A stretch of DNA of 64,000 nt from NCBI GenBank assembly GCA_023953835.1, contig JAMLJB010000001.1:1364001-1428000 (forward strand), read 5' to 3'. The position numbers and the translations under genes are program-made. How positions within the stretch are numbered: position 1 is the first letter of the stretch; the number at the start of each line of letters is the position of its first letter. Shown here piece by piece: positions 26,230 to 35,495 of this stretch. This DNA comes from Rhizobiaceae bacterium. Lineage in GTDB: Bacteria; Pseudomonadota; Alphaproteobacteria; Rhizobiales; Rhizobiaceae. Under the pieces are notes generated by a model. It worked only from the letters and a program-made list of their open reading frames with translations. It had not been told where the DNA came from and did no database searches.

Positions 26230-26859
26230 ATGAAAAACGTAACGGTCGTCGATCACCCGCTGGTGCAGCACAAGCTCAGCATCATGCGCAACAAGGAGAC
26301 CTCGACGGCAAGCTTCCGGCGCCTGCTGCGGGAGATTTCGCTGCTGCTCGGTTATGAGGTGACGCGCAATCTCGAACTGACCACCACGCGGATCGAGACG
26401 CCGCTCGAAACGATGGACGCCCCGACGCTCGAGGGAAAGAAGCTGGTCTTCGCGTCCGTGCTCCGCGCGGGCAACGGCCTTCTGGAAGGGCTGCTCGACC
26501 TCGTTCCGGCAGCGCGCGTCGCGCATATCGGCCTTTACCGCGACCATGAAACCCTCGAAGCCGTGGAATATTTCTTCAAGGCGCCAAGCGACCTCGCCGA
26601 CCGGCTCATCATTGTGGTCGACCCCATGCTGGCGACTGCGAACTCGGCGATTGCGGCAATCGACAAGCTCAAGGAGCGAGGCGCGACTCAGATCAGGTTC
26701 CTCTGCCTTCTCGCCGCGCCGGAGGGAATCGAGCGCTTCACCACGGCGCACCCGGATGTTCCCGTGTTCACCGCCTCCATCGACCGCCAGCTGAACGAGA
26801 AGGGTTATATCCTGCCCGGCCTCGGCGATGCGGGCGACAGGATGTACGGCACAAAATAG
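26230..26859 (+). CDS. upp: Uracil phosphoribosyltransferase
   Basis: This 209-residue enzyme makes UMP from uracil and PRPP. It starts [20 protein letters not shown] and has the uracil-binding C-terminus [18 protein letters not shown]. The PRPP loop reads [13 protein letters not shown], with Ala-Asn where E. coli has Gly-Gly; I believe this is usual in rhizobia. The ATG at 26230 follows GGAG. The upstream in-frame extension is rejected. It is divergent from ubiE and stands close to deoA and cdd, making a pyrimidine-salvage neighbourhood. Confidence 0.96.
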   Translation: MKNVTVVDHPLVQHKLSIMRNKETSTASFRRLLREISLLLGYEVTRNLELTTTRIETPLETMDAPTLEGKKLVFASVLRAGNGLLEGLLDLVPAARVAHIGLYRDHETLEAVEYFFKAPSDLADRLIIVVDPMLATANSAIAAIDKLKERGATQIRFLCLLAAPEGIERFTTAHPDVPVFTASIDRQLNEKGYILPGLGDAGDRMYGTK

Positions 26860-26985
26860 TGCCGGCGCGCTTTGCGTCCCGCCAACGCGTAAAGGAATGG
26901 TAACCGCCGATCCCAAAATGCGCCCTGCCGCCTTAGCCTCTTCGCCACGAGTCCGTGGTAAGCAGGATAGGGTTTGGAGGGCTGC

Positions 26986-27540
26986 ATGCTGCGCCTGGCA
27001 CTCGCATTTGCAGGGTTGGTTCTGGTTTTCTCGTGGTTTTCGGCGGGGCAGGAAAACGGCGCGCTGCTGCATGAGTTCGCCCGTTGGGCGACCGGACCAT
27101 CGACGGACGAAGCGACCGTATCTCCTGTGACGGTCAGCGAGCCGCATCGCGAGATCGCGCAGCCTTTGGGCCGCAAGGTTATCATACCGGCTGACGGAAA
27201 GGGCCAGTTCGAAGGGCAGTTCCGCGTCAACGGTCGCAATGTCAAAGCCCTTGTCGACACGGGGGCGACGCTGGTCGCGATCAATGTCAGCACCGCGCTG
27301 CGGGCAGGCATAAGGTTCAAACCTTCCGATTTCCGACACGAGGTGCAAACGGCGAACGGGCGGACGCTTGCGGCGGCGACCGTGATCGATGCGCTTGAGA
27401 TCGGACGCATACACGTCAAGGACGTGGAAGCGCTGGTGTTGCAGGACAATGCGCTGCACACAACCCTTGTCGGCATGAGTTTCCTGCGGCGGCTGGATCG
27501 TTTCCAGGTCGAGGATCACACCTTGCTGCTCGTTCAGTAG
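26986..27540 (+). CDS. Membrane-anchored retropepsin-like aspartic protease
   Basis: This 184-residue protein has an N-terminal membrane segment (LALAFAGLVLVFSWF) and a single-lobe clan AA aspartic protease domain. The catalytic motif is ALVDTGATLVAINV at about residues 79-92, and the later VGMSFLRRLDRFQVED is typical of the TIGR02281/DUF1520-like bacterial group. It probably acts as a homodimer on the periplasmic side. The ATG follows GGAGG five bases upstream. Its 3' end overlaps the deoA 3' end by seven bases on the opposite strand. Natural substrates are unknown. Confidence 0.85.
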   Translation: MLRLALAFAGLVLVFSWFSAGQENGALLHEFARWATGPSTDEATVSPVTVSEPHREIAQPLGRKVIIPADGKGQFEGQFRVNGRNVKALVDTGATLVAINVSTALRAGIRFKPSDFRHEVQTANGRTLAAATVIDALEIGRIHVKDVEALVLQDNALHTTLVGMSFLRRLDRFQVEDHTLLLVQ

Positions 27541-28859
27541 CGAGGCCCGATCCTGCGCTGCACCGGTCGTGCCGGTGTCGGCTTCGCCTCTCCAATCATG
27601 TAAGCGTTGCGAACCGCCTGCGCGGCGCGTTCGTATTGGGTCTGCGTGCGCGCGTGGATCATGGCCAGAGTGTCTCCTGCATGCACCTCCGCGCCGACCG
27701 GCAGGATTTCGCTCAGGCCCACCGCATGATCCACATCGTCCTGCGGACGCGTGCGCCCACCCCCCAGATCGACCACGGCGAGCCCGATGTCGCGGGTGGC
27801 GACTTCGCGCACGAAACCGTCATGTTCCGCCGTCACGGCGCGCGTCAGCGGCGCGGTCGGAAGATGCTTTCCCATGTTCTCGACGAAATCGGCGGGACCT
27901 CCGAGCAGGGCGACCATGCGCCCGAAGGATTCGGCGGCGCGCCCACTGTCGAGCGCATCCCGCGCCAGCCGCATGGCCTGCTGATTGGTGGATGCAATGC
28001 CGCTTGAAAGCAGCATTTCGGAGGCGAGCGCCAGTGTGACGGCGAGAAGGCGCTGGTCGCGACGGCGACCGGTCAGGAAATCCACGGCATTCGCGACCTC
28101 CACCGCGTTGCCCGCCGCTGTCGCCAACGGCTCGTTCATGTTGGTAATCAGCGCCGATGTCCTGAGGCCCGCGCCGTTCGCGACCTCGACCAGGCTGGTG
28201 GCGAGCGCGGTGGCATCGCGGGACCGCGCCATGAACGCGCCATTGCCGACCTTCACATCCAGGACGAGCGATTGCAGGCCGGCGGCCAGCTTCTTGGAAA
28301 GGATGGAGGCAGTGATAAGCGGGATCGACTCGACCGTCGCCGTCACGTCGCGAATGGCGTAGAATCGCTTGTCGGCTGGCGCGAGATCGGCAGTCTGGCC
28401 GATGATCGCGCAGCCTGCCTCGACAACGGTCTTGCGAAACAGCGCATTCGACGGCTGGCTGACATAGCCGGGAATCGAATCCATCTTGTCCAGCGTACCG
28501 CCCGTATGCCCCAGGCCGCGCCCCGAGATCATCGGGACATAGGCCCCGCAACTGGCAACGATGGGCGCGAGCATCAGCGAAACATTGTCACCCACGCCGC
28601 CGGTCGAGTGCTTGTCCGTGACCGGGCCGGGCAAATCCGACCAATCCAGCACCGCGCCCGAATCGCGCATGGCGAGCGTCAGCGCAACGGCTTCGTCCCG
28701 GTTCATTCCGTTGAAGAACACCGCCATTGCAAGGGCCGCAACCTGCCCCTCGCTCACAGCGCCTGTTGTCATGCCCTCGACGAACCGGCCTATCTCGTCC
28801 GGCAGGAGAACCTTGCCGTCGCGCTTCCTGCGTATGATTTCCTGCGGCAGCATCGGCAT
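27534..28859 (-). CDS. deoA: Thymidine phosphorylase
   Basis: This 441-residue enzyme cleaves thymidine with phosphate to thymine and deoxyribose 1-phosphate. Family segments are visible: the N-terminal QEIIRRKRDGKVLLPDEI, the phosphate-binding DKHSTGGVGD, SGRGLGHTGGTLDKMDSI and LVLDVKVGNGAFM. It follows cdd with adjacent stop and start. It is the last gene of the nucleoside-transport operon and runs into the convergent retropepsin gene. Length and motifs are complete. Confidence 0.96.
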   Translation of the reverse strand: MPMLPQEIIRRKRDGKVLLPDEIGRFVEGMTTGAVSEGQVAALAMAVFFNGMNRDEAVALTLAMRDSGAVLDWSDLPGPVTDKHSTGGVGDNVSLMLAPIVASCGAYVPMISGRGLGHTGGTLDKMDSIPGYVSQPSNALFRKTVVEAGCAIIGQTADLAPADKRFYAIRDVTATVESIPLITASILSKKLAAGLQSLVLDVKVGNGAFMARSRDATALATSLVEVANGAGLRTSALITNMNEPLATAAGNAVEVANAVDFLTGRRRDQRLLAVTLALASEMLLSSGIASTNQQAMRLARDALDSGRAAESFGRMVALLGGPADFVENMGKHLPTAPLTRAVTAEHDGFVREVATRDIGLAVVDLGGGRTRPQDDVDHAVGLSEILPVGAEVHAGDTLAMIHARTQTQYERAAQAVRNAYMIGEAKPTPARPVQRRIGPRY

Positions 28860-29252
28860 TTATTTCAGGATATCGCCACGGAAACCGTAGGGCAGCATTT
28901 CGCCCATGGTGACGGTTTCGACAATGCCGGTTTCGTCGCAAAGGTGCAGCTTCGTGTCGGGTGTCGCAAATTCGGCAAGGCGCTGGCGGCATCCGCCACA
29001 TGGAGTCACACGCGCCATGCGCTCGGCCACGACGGCTATTTCCGTAATCTTGCCTCCGCCGCCCATGATGTAATGGCCGAGCGCGGTGGTTTCGGCGCAC
29101 CATCCTTCAGGGTATGACGCAACCTCGATATTGCATCCGGAATAGACCCTTCCATCGGCGGTACGCAGCGCAGCGCCAACCGGAAATTTCGAGTAGGGAA
29201 CATAGGCTTTCGCCATGGCGTCGTTCGCAGCATCGAACAGGTCGTGGCTCAT
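28860..29252 (-). CDS. cdd: Cytidine deaminase
   Basis: This 130-residue homotetrameric-type deaminase converts (deoxy)cytidine to (deoxy)uridine. It shows the zinc site: CAETTALGHY with the catalytic Glu, and TPCGGCRQRLAEF with two zinc cysteines. The substrate loop S-G-C-N-I-E precedes it. It lies between the nucleoside permease gene and deoA with no gap, so imported cytidine, deoxycytidine and thymidine can be degraded directly. Confidence 0.96.
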   Translation of the reverse strand: MSHDLFDAANDAMAKAYVPYSKFPVGAALRTADGRVYSGCNIEVASYPEGWCAETTALGHYIMGGGGKITEIAVVAERMARVTPCGGCRQRLAEFATPDTKLHLCDETGIVETVTMGEMLPYGFRGDILK

Positions 29253-30221
29253 TCAGCGCTCCTTCACATAGGGAATGCCGCCGGCCCGCGGCGGAATGGC
29301 CTTGCCGATGAAGCCAGCCAGTAGAATGACTGTCAGGATGTAGGGCAGCGCCTGCATCAACTGCACCGGCACGCGCACGCCCATTATGGGCGTGCCTTGC
29401 AGGCGGATCGAAAGCGCATCGAGAAAGCCGAACAGCAGGCACGCGAACATGGCGTTGACCGGCTTCCACTTGGCAAAGATCAGCGCCGCCAGCGCGATGA
29501 AGCCCTTTCCGGCGGTCATGTCTTTCACGAAGCCGGCATTCTGGACCATGGATAGATAGCAGCCCGCAATGCCGGTCAGGATGCCCGTGCAGATCACCGC
29601 GCGATAGCGCAGCCACGCAACCGAGACACCCGCGGTATCCACCGCGGCGGGGTTTTCGCCAACCGCCCGCAACCGCAAACCGAACCTTGTGCGGTACAGC
29701 ACCCACCATGTGAACGGCACCATCAGAAAGGCGAAATAGGTGAGCAGCGAATGGCCGGACAGAAGCTCGGAGTAGATTTGCCCGACAATCGGAACGTCGC
29801 GCAACGCCGCCGCGCCCGGCAGTTCGATAGCCTCGAAGCGCTGGGCCGATCCAAGTGCGGGCGTGCGTCCGCCCTGCTGGAACCAGGCCTGCCCCAGTAT
29901 GATGGTCGATCCCGCCGCGATGAAATTGATTGCGACGCCGGAGACGATCTGGTTGCCGCGATGGGTGATCGACGCAAAGCCATGCACCAGCGCGAATCCG
30001 ACTGACACGAGAATGCCGCACAACAGCCCAAGCCATGCCGAGCCGGACACGGCAGCCCCTGCCGCGCCCGCGAAGGCTCCGGCCAGCATCTTGCCCTCAA
30101 GGCCGATGTCGAAAACGCCCGCCCGCTCCGAATAGAGTCCGGCGAGGCAGGCCAGCAGCAACGGCACGCTGAGCCGGATGGTCGAATCGAGGACAAGAAC
30201 GAGGGTGTTGAGAAGATCCAT
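29253..30221 (-). CDS. Nucleoside ABC transporter permease (second subunit)
   Basis: This 322-residue inner-membrane permease belongs to the BPD_transp_2 (branched-chain/RbsC-like) superfamily used by nucleoside importers. It shows the ERAGVFDIGLEGKMLAGA segment near the N-terminus and GENPAAVDTAGVSV plus AGKGFIALAALIFAKW later, both typical. The ATG at 30221 is one base after the stop of the first permease gene. It is followed directly by cdd. The transport partner genes are 30223-32891 and, on a separate transcript, the binding protein at 33295. Confidence 0.92.
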   Translation of the reverse strand: MDLLNTLVLVLDSTIRLSVPLLLACLAGLYSERAGVFDIGLEGKMLAGAFAGAAGAAVSGSAWLGLLCGILVSVGFALVHGFASITHRGNQIVSGVAINFIAAGSTIILGQAWFQQGGRTPALGSAQRFEAIELPGAAALRDVPIVGQIYSELLSGHSLLTYFAFLMVPFTWWVLYRTRFGLRLRAVGENPAAVDTAGVSVAWLRYRAVICTGILTGIAGCYLSMVQNAGFVKDMTAGKGFIALAALIFAKWKPVNAMFACLLFGFLDALSIRLQGTPIMGVRVPVQLMQALPYILTVILLAGFIGKAIPPRAGGIPYVKER

Positions 30222-30222
30222 C

Positions 30223-31362
30223 TCACACGCCCTCCTTCTTGGCCGGTGCAAGCCCCACCGTTTTCGGGCTGAGGCTGGCGAACAGCGTCTGGATCGACGG
30301 CCTGAACATGTGTTCGAGCGCGCCCGCGAACAGGATCACCAACCCCTGGATGATGACGATCATGTCGCGCGAGATGTTCGGCATCTCGAAGGCCAATTCC
30401 GCGCCGCCCTGATAGAGCGCGCCGAAAAGGATCGCAGCCGGAATGATGCCCGCCGGATGCGACCGGCCCATCAGCGCCACCGCTATGCCGACGAATCCCG
30501 CCTGCGACACGAAATCCAGCGAGACGTTATGCTGGTCGCCCATGGTCGGATTGATCGCCATCATCCCCGCCAGCGCGCCGGAAATGAGCATCGTGATGAT
30601 GATGATACGCGACTGGGAAATGCCCGCATAGCGCGCCGCCTTGGAGCTGAAGCCCAGCGTTCTGATTTCATAGCCGAGGCGTGTTCGCCAGATCACCAGC
30701 CAGACCAGCCACGCCATGACCAGCGCGACGATAAAGGAAAGGTTGAGCGGGGCGGAGCGGATTTTCGCGCCGAAGAGTTCGAGAATCCAGTTCAGCTTCG
30801 GCAGTTGCGCGCCGGCCTCGAAGGGGCGGGTCTGGGGCGCCATCGAACCGAGCGGCTTGATCACGTCGACCAGCATGTAGACCATCAGGCTGCTGGCGAT
30901 GTAGTTGAACATGATCGTGGTGATGACGATGTGGGAATCGCGCTTCGCCTGTAGATAGGCGGGTATGAGCGCCCAGAGCGCGCCAAATCCGGCGGCGGCG
31001 AGGAGCGCGATCGGAAAGGTCACATACCACGGACAGATCGTGTCCAGCGACAGCGCAACGATGGCGACGCCGAGACCGGCGACATAGGCCTGTCCCTCGC
31101 CGCCAATGTTGAACAGACCGGCGTGGAACGCGACCGCGACCGCAAGGCCCGTGAAGATGAAATTCGTCGCGTAGTAGAGCGTGTAGGCGATGTTCTGGCC
31201 GCGCCCGAACGCGCCTTCAACGAGGATCACCGCCGCGCGGAACGGGTTCTCGCCGACCAGCATCACGACCAGACCGGCGACGACGAAGGCGACCAGAAGG
31301 TTGATCAGCGGGATCAGGCCGTAATCCGCCCAGCGCGGCAATCTTGCGAAGGGGGCGCTCAT
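30223..31362 (-). CDS. Nucleoside ABC transporter permease (first subunit)
   Basis: This 379-residue hydrophobic protein of the BPD_transp_2 family has about ten membrane segments. Typical parts are FTGLAVAVAFHAGLFNIGGEG, FNYIASSLMVYMLVD and the ATPase-contact stretch LGFSSKAARYAGIS. It pairs with the 29253-30221 permease. The start overlaps the ATPase stop by four bases. Confidence 0.92.
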   Translation of the reverse strand: MSAPFARLPRWADYGLIPLINLLVAFVVAGLVVMLVGENPFRAAVILVEGAFGRGQNIAYTLYYATNFIFTGLAVAVAFHAGLFNIGGEGQAYVAGLGVAIVALSLDTICPWYVTFPIALLAAAGFGALWALIPAYLQAKRDSHIVITTIMFNYIASSLMVYMLVDVIKPLGSMAPQTRPFEAGAQLPKLNWILELFGAKIRSAPLNLSFIVALVMAWLVWLVIWRTRLGYEIRTLGFSSKAARYAGISQSRIIIITMLISGALAGMMAINPTMGDQHNVSLDFVSQAGFVGIAVALMGRSHPAGIIPAAILFGALYQGGAELAFEMPNISRDMIVIIQGLVILFAGALEHMFRPSIQTLFASLSPKTVGLAPAKKEGV

Positions 31363-32891
31363 TGCGCGGCCTCCTTCTGTTCGACACCGGCCATCAGCAG
31401 GCCGAGTTCCCCCTCGGTCGCGTCCGGCCCCCGTTCGCCGACGATGCGCCCGGCAAACATCACAAGGATGCGGTCGGACAGCGAGCGGATTTCATCGAGT
31501 TCGACCGAGACGAGCAGAACGGCCTTTCCGGCGTCGCGCATCGCGATCAGCCGCTTGTGGATGAATTCGATCGCGCCGACATCGACGCCACGAGTGGGCT
31601 GGCCGACGATCAGTACGCCGGGGTCCTGCTCGATCTCGCGCGCCAGCACGATCTTCTGCTGGTTGCCGCCCGAGAAATTCGCGGTCTTCAGATGCGGATT
31701 TGCGGGGCGTATGTCGTAGGCCGCGATCTTCGCCCTGGCGTCTTCCTCGATCACGACCAGATTGAGAAACGGCCCGTTCAGATATTGCGGCTTGTCGTGA
31801 TAGCCGAGGATGGTGTTCTCGCTTTCCTCGAAGGCAAGCACCAGTCCGACATGGTGCCGGTCCTCCGGCACATGGGCCAGTCCACGGTCGCGCAGTTCGC
31901 CCGGATCGGCGGTGCCGGTCACGTCTATCGGTTTGCCGTCGAGCTTCACGGTGCCGGACAGGGCGCGGCGCGTGCCGGCGATAGCCTCGATCAGTTCCGA
32001 CTGCCCATTGCCCGCGACGCCCGCAATCCCGACGATCTCGCCCGCCCTGATGTCGAAGGAGACATTGTCGACCATGGTGACCTTGCGGGAATCCTGCACG
32101 GTGAGATTGCGCACGGACAGCTTGACCGCCCCAGGATTCGCCTCGCCCTTTTGCACGCGGAGCAGGACGCGGCGGCCCACCATCAGCTCGGCCAGTTCCT
32201 CGACCGTTGTTTTCTTCGTCACGCGCGTGGCGACCATCGTTCCCTGCCGCATGACCGAGACATTGTCGGTGATCGCCATGATCTCGCGCAGCTTGTGCGT
32301 GATGAGGATGACGGTTTTCCCCTGCTCCTTCAGTTGCCCGAGGATTCGGAACAGATGGTCGGCCTCGGCAGGCGTCAGCACGCCCGTCGGCTCGTCTAGA
32401 ATGAGGATATCCGCGCCGCGATAGAGCGCCTTGAGGATTTCGACACGCTGCTGAAGGCCGACCGGCAGTTCCTCGATCAGCGCATCGGGGTCGACCTCAA
32501 GCCCGTATTCGCGTTCGAGGCGGGCGAGTTCCGAGCGCGCCTTGGAAATCGAACTGCCGAGCAGCGCCTCGCCCTCCGCGCCGAGGATGATGTTTTCCAG
32601 AACGGTGAAATTCTCGACCAGCATGAAGTGCTGGTGGACCATGCCTATGCCCGCTGCGATGGCGTCGTTGGGTGACTTGATGTTGACGCGCGCGCCATTG
32701 ACGCGGATTTCTCCGCTGTCCGCCTGGTAGAAGCCGTAGAGAATGGACATCAGGGTGGATTTTCCCGCGCCATTCTCACCGATGATGCCGTGAATCGTGC
32801 CCTTGGGCACTTCCAGATTGATGTCGCGATTGGCGTGAACAGGACCGAAGCTCTTGTTTATGTCGCTGAGCGCGATGGCGAGTTCGGCCAT
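31359..32891 (-). CDS. Nucleoside ABC transporter ATPase (two ABC domains)
   Basis: This 510-residue double ATPase has an N-terminal domain with GENGAGKSTLMSILYG, a signature region and LILDEPTGVLTPAE. The C-terminal domain has the degenerate P-loop GVAGNGQSELIEAIAG and the signature FSGGNQQKIVLAREI. Such asymmetry is usual in RbsA/NupA-like ATPases. It energises import through the two downstream permeases. It is the first gene of this transcript. Its upstream gap (32892-33023) is shared with divergent slyX and contains an 18-bp palindrome. Confidence 0.94.
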   Translation of the reverse strand: MAELAIALSDINKSFGPVHANRDINLEVPKGTIHGIIGENGAGKSTLMSILYGFYQADSGEIRVNGARVNIKSPNDAIAAGIGMVHQHFMLVENFTVLENIILGAEGEALLGSSISKARSELARLEREYGLEVDPDALIEELPVGLQQRVEILKALYRGADILILDEPTGVLTPAEADHLFRILGQLKEQGKTVILITHKLREIMAITDNVSVMRQGTMVATRVTKKTTVEELAELMVGRRVLLRVQKGEANPGAVKLSVRNLTVQDSRKVTMVDNVSFDIRAGEIVGIAGVAGNGQSELIEAIAGTRRALSGTVKLDGKPIDVTGTADPGELRDRGLAHVPEDRHHVGLVLAFEESENTILGYHDKPQYLNGPFLNLVVIEEDARAKIAAYDIRPANPHLKTANFSGGNQQKIVLAREIEQDPGVLIVGQPTRGVDVGAIEFIHKRLIAMRDAGKAVLLVSVELDEIRSLSDRILVMFAGRIVGERGPDATEGELGLLMAGVEQKEAAQ

Positions 32892-32979
32892 ATGCGGACC
32901 CCTGGGTGCTTCCTGCCTTCATAGTTTCGACATTTCCTTATGGACTTGTCAATTTCCGGTCGGGATGGCCAGGTCAAAA

Positions 32980-32997
32980 CGCACAATCGATTATGCG
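32980..32997. promoter_or_regulatory. Palindrome between nucleoside ATPase gene and slyX
   Basis: CGCACAATCGATTATGCG is an 18-bp palindrome with one mismatched pair and an AATCGATT core. It lies in the 132-bp divergent gap. Position and size suit an operator for the transporter operon or slyX. No regulator gene is adjacent. Confidence 0.45.
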
Positions 32998-33023
32998 GTT
33001 GTTCACGCGAGGGAAGGAAAAGG

Positions 33024-33230
33024 ATGCGGGACGAAAGCCGTCTGGTGGTTCTGGAAGTGCGCGCGGCGGAGCAGGAGCGCACGATCGAGGAACTCTCCGC
33101 CCAGATCGCCGAACAATGGAAAGTGATCGAGCGCTTGCAGAAGAAGCTCGACGCGCTAACCGAACGCTTTCTCACGCTGGAGGAACAGGCAGCACCCGGC
33201 CATGAGATCACCAAGCCGCCGCACTGGTAG
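33024..33230 (+). CDS. slyX: SlyX family protein
   Basis: This 68-residue coiled-coil protein follows the SlyX pattern: a long heptad helix (LEVRAAEQERTIEELSAQI and onward) and the C-terminal PPHW tail. The ATG follows GGAAGGAAAAGG. It lies on the opposite strand between the nucleoside-binding-protein gene and the rest of the transporter operon, which it splits. The function of SlyX is not settled. Confidence 0.88.
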   Translation: MRDESRLVVLEVRAAEQERTIEELSAQIAEQWKVIERLQKKLDALTERFLTLEEQAAPGHEITKPPHW

Positions 33231-33242
33231 AGCGCTGCAATG

Positions 33243-33270
33243 AAAAAGGCCGCCGGAGTGCGGCGGCCCT
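33243..33270. terminator. Terminator hairpin between slyX and the BMP gene
   Basis: GGCCGCC and GGCGGCC form a 7-bp stem around a 7-base loop. Read on the minus strand after the binding-protein stop it is followed by TTTTT, a good intrinsic terminator. On the plus strand it could also stop slyX transcription, with a weaker tail. It separates the binding-protein transcript from the transporter operon. Confidence 0.85.
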
Positions 33271-33294
33271 TTCGCAGTCAGTGGATTCCCATGC

Positions 33295-34284
33295 TCAATA
33301 GGGGCACTGATTGTCCGTCATGTAGTCGTGCACCTTGACGGTGCCGGCGATGATGTCGGCCTTGGCCTTGTCCACCGCCGCGATCATTTCCGGCGTGACG
33401 AGCGGCTTGTTGTTGTCGTCCATGGCGACGCCGACGCCGTCTTCCTTCAAGCCCAGAACATTGATGCCCGGCTTGAACGCGCCGTCCTTGGCTGTGGTGA
33501 ACGCGTCATAGACGGCTACATCCACGCGCTTGACCATCGAGGTCAGGATCTTGCCGGGCAGGAGTCCGTTCTGGTTCGAATCGACACCGACGCCGAGCTT
33601 GCCCGCATCAGCGGCTGCCTGGAGCACGCCCACGCCTGTGCCGCCAGCCGCCGCGTAGATCACGTCGGCGCCCTGGTCGATCTGCGACTTGGCGATTTCG
33701 CCGCCCTTGGTCGGGTCGTTCCATGCGGCCGGCGTGTCGCCGGTCATGTTCTGGATGACGTCCGTCGCGCCGGCAGCCTTCGCGCCGCCAACATATCCGC
33801 ACCCGAATTTGCGGATCAGCGGGATGTCCATCCCGCCGACGAAGCCGACCTTCTTGGAACCGGAGGCCATGCCCGCCATGATCCCGGCGAGATAGGAGCC
33901 TTCCTCTTCCTTGAACACCACTGAACGGACGTTCGGCTTGTCGACGACCATGTCTATGATCGCGAACTTGGTTTCGGGAAATTCATCGGCGATTTTCGCG
34001 AGAGCATCAGACCAGGAAAAGCCGACCATCACCACGGGATTGCGCCCGTCTTCGGCAAAGCGGCGCAGTGCCTGCTCGCGCTGCGAAGCGTTCGAAACCT
34101 CGAACTCCACATAGGAGATGCCGCTTTCCGACTTGAACTTTTCCGCGCCGTTATAGGCAGCCTCGTTGAATGATTTGTCGAACTTGCCGCCCAGATCGAA
34201 GAGCAGCGCAGGCTGAATGTCCTCCGCGAAGGCCGAGGTGGCCATCGCGGTTGCGGCCAGAAGACCCAATACAAAACGTTTCAT
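33295..34284 (-). CDS. BMP-family nucleoside ABC transporter substrate-binding protein
   Basis: This 329-residue periplasmic protein starts with a clear signal peptide (MKRFVLGLLAATAMATSAFA, cleavage before ED). It continues as a BMP/PnrA-like binding protein: LLFDLGGKFDKSFNEAA, SWSDALAKIADEFPETKFAI, EEEGSYLAGIMAG and KKVGFVGGMDIPLIRKFGCG are diagnostic. It should bind purine or pyrimidine nucleosides for the transporter encoded at 29253-32891. It has its own terminator and a structured leader (34310-34396). Confidence 0.93.
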   Translation of the reverse strand: MKRFVLGLLAATAMATSAFAEDIQPALLFDLGGKFDKSFNEAAYNGAEKFKSESGISYVEFEVSNASQREQALRRFAEDGRNPVVMVGFSWSDALAKIADEFPETKFAIIDMVVDKPNVRSVVFKEEEGSYLAGIMAGMASGSKKVGFVGGMDIPLIRKFGCGYVGGAKAAGATDVIQNMTGDTPAAWNDPTKGGEIAKSQIDQGADVIYAAAGGTGVGVLQAAADAGKLGVGVDSNQNGLLPGKILTSMVKRVDVAVYDAFTTAKDGAFKPGINVLGLKEDGVGVAMDDNNKPLVTPEMIAAVDKAKADIIAGTVKVHDYMTDNQCPY

Positions 34285-34309
34285 GTGATCCACACCCTGT
34301 CGGTTGTTT

Positions 34310-34396
34310 TTTTGCCGGGCGCACAAGGGCACCCTCGCGATCGCGGGCCGTATTCCAGCTTCCGCTTAGCTGCACCTTACACAGCGCCCGGCAAAA
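34310..34396 (-). promoter_or_regulatory. Structured leader of the nucleoside-binding-protein gene
   Basis: A perfect 13-bp inverted repeat, TTTTGCCGGGCGC at 34310-34322 and GCGCCCGGCAAAA at 34384-34396, encloses 61 bp. Inside lies a second palindrome, CGCGATCGCG at 34336-34345. On the minus strand this sits just before the start at 34284. It may be an RNA element or an msrA-side terminator remnant. No known riboswitch was recognised. Confidence 0.4.
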
Positions 34397-34454
34397 TTCA
34401 CGCGGTATTTTTCACCCGTGGAAGGGCCTGCGACCAAGCGCCGTCGGAAGGACC

Positions 34455-35120
34455 TCAGGAGGCGACCTTCTCGCCGATCGCACAGGAAACGCCCGTTCCC
34501 TTCAGCCCGCAGTATCCGTAGGGGTTCTTCGCCAGATATTGCTGGTGCTCGGCTTCCGCGAAATAGAACTCGGGCGCAGGCGCGATCTCGGTCGTGATCC
34601 GGCCCATTCCCGCCTCATGCAATGAGGCTTCATAGGCGTCCCGCGAGGCGACCGCTTCACGATGCTGCTCCTCGCCAAACGTGTAGATCGCCGAGCGGTA
34701 TGTGGTGCCGACATCGTTGCCCTGCCGCATGCCCTGTGTCGGATCGTGAGCCTCCCAGAAGATCTTCAGCAGTGTCTCGTACGAGACGATGGACGGATCG
34801 AATACGACCAGCACGACCTCGGCGTGACCCGTCATCCCCGTGCAGGTTTCCTGATAGGTGGGGTTGGGCGTCGATCCGCCCGCATAGCCGACGGCTGTGA
34901 CCCACACACCTTCGGTCTGCCAGAACAGGCGTTCAGCGCCCCAGAAACAACCGAGGCCGAACAGCGCCATCTGCAAGCCTTCGGGATAGGGGCCTTTCAG
35001 CGGTCGCTTCGATACGAAGTGCTTTGCCGACGTCGGGATCGGCTGCGGCCTGCCGGGCAGCGCTTCGCCGGGCTTCGGCATCTGGATTTTCCTGTTCAGC
35101 ATGTCGCTCAGAAAGAACAT
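34455..35120 (-). CDS. msrA: Peptide-methionine (S)-S-oxide reductase
   Basis: This 221-residue MsrA repairs oxidised methionine. The catalytic motif [10 protein letters not shown] lies near residue 60, with the substrate region GYAGG and the C-terminal cysteines in [12 protein letters not shown] for resolution. The N-terminal extension [20 protein letters not shown] is the usual one for the long alphaproteobacterial form. The ATG at 35120 follows GAGGAAG. It lies 60 bp downstream of a small membrane-protein gene. Confidence 0.96.
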   Translation of the reverse strand: MFFLSDMLNRKIQMPKPGEALPGRPQPIPTSAKHFVSKRPLKGPYPEGLQMALFGLGCFWGAERLFWQTEGVWVTAVGYAGGSTPNPTYQETCTGMTGHAEVVLVVFDPSIVSYETLLKIFWEAHDPTQGMRQGNDVGTTYRSAIYTFGEEQHREAVASRDAYEASLHEAGMGRITTEIAPAPEFYFAEAEHQQYLAKNPYGYCGLKGTGVSCAIGEKVAS

Positions 35121-35180
35121 GGTTTCTTCCTCTTTGTGCATCCGAAACGTCATTCGTTCGGAAGGCTCGCTTTGTTACTT

Positions 35181-35495
35181 TCAGGCCCAGTCGTTGCGCA
35201 GATGTTCCGGCTTGTGCCCGAAGGCATAGAGCAGGAAAGCGATCACCGCCAGAACGAGGAAGCCGGGCAGCTTGAGCAGGGCGGCGAATGCCGGATCCCA
35301 GAGCCAGGGCGCATGGGTTTCGAGGAACAGGCGCAATGATTCCAGGGTAGCGGGAAAGGCCGCGCTCCAGCTTTCGCCAAGCGGCGTCATGGTCAGGGAC
35401 GAGTTGGCGACAGTGCGCGTAGCATCGAGCACGGCCATCACGACCGCACCGGCCAGCGTGAAAATTGCAAGGAGGCGAAAGAAAAACCTGATCAT
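35181..35495 (-). CDS. Small hypothetical inner-membrane protein
   Basis: This 104-residue protein has two strong membrane segments, FFFRLLAIFTLAGAVVMAVL at the start and FLVLAVIAFLLYAFG near the end, joined by a region rich in Trp and Leu. It resembles a small uncharacterised membrane protein found beside tRNA-Ser in rhizobial genomes (from memory). It is 60 bp upstream of msrA on the same strand. No function is assigned. Confidence 0.7.
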   Translation of the reverse strand: MIRFFFRLLAIFTLAGAVVMAVLDATRTVANSSLTMTPLGESWSAAFPATLESLRLFLETHAPWLWDPAFAALLKLPGFLVLAVIAFLLYAFGHKPEHLRNDWA

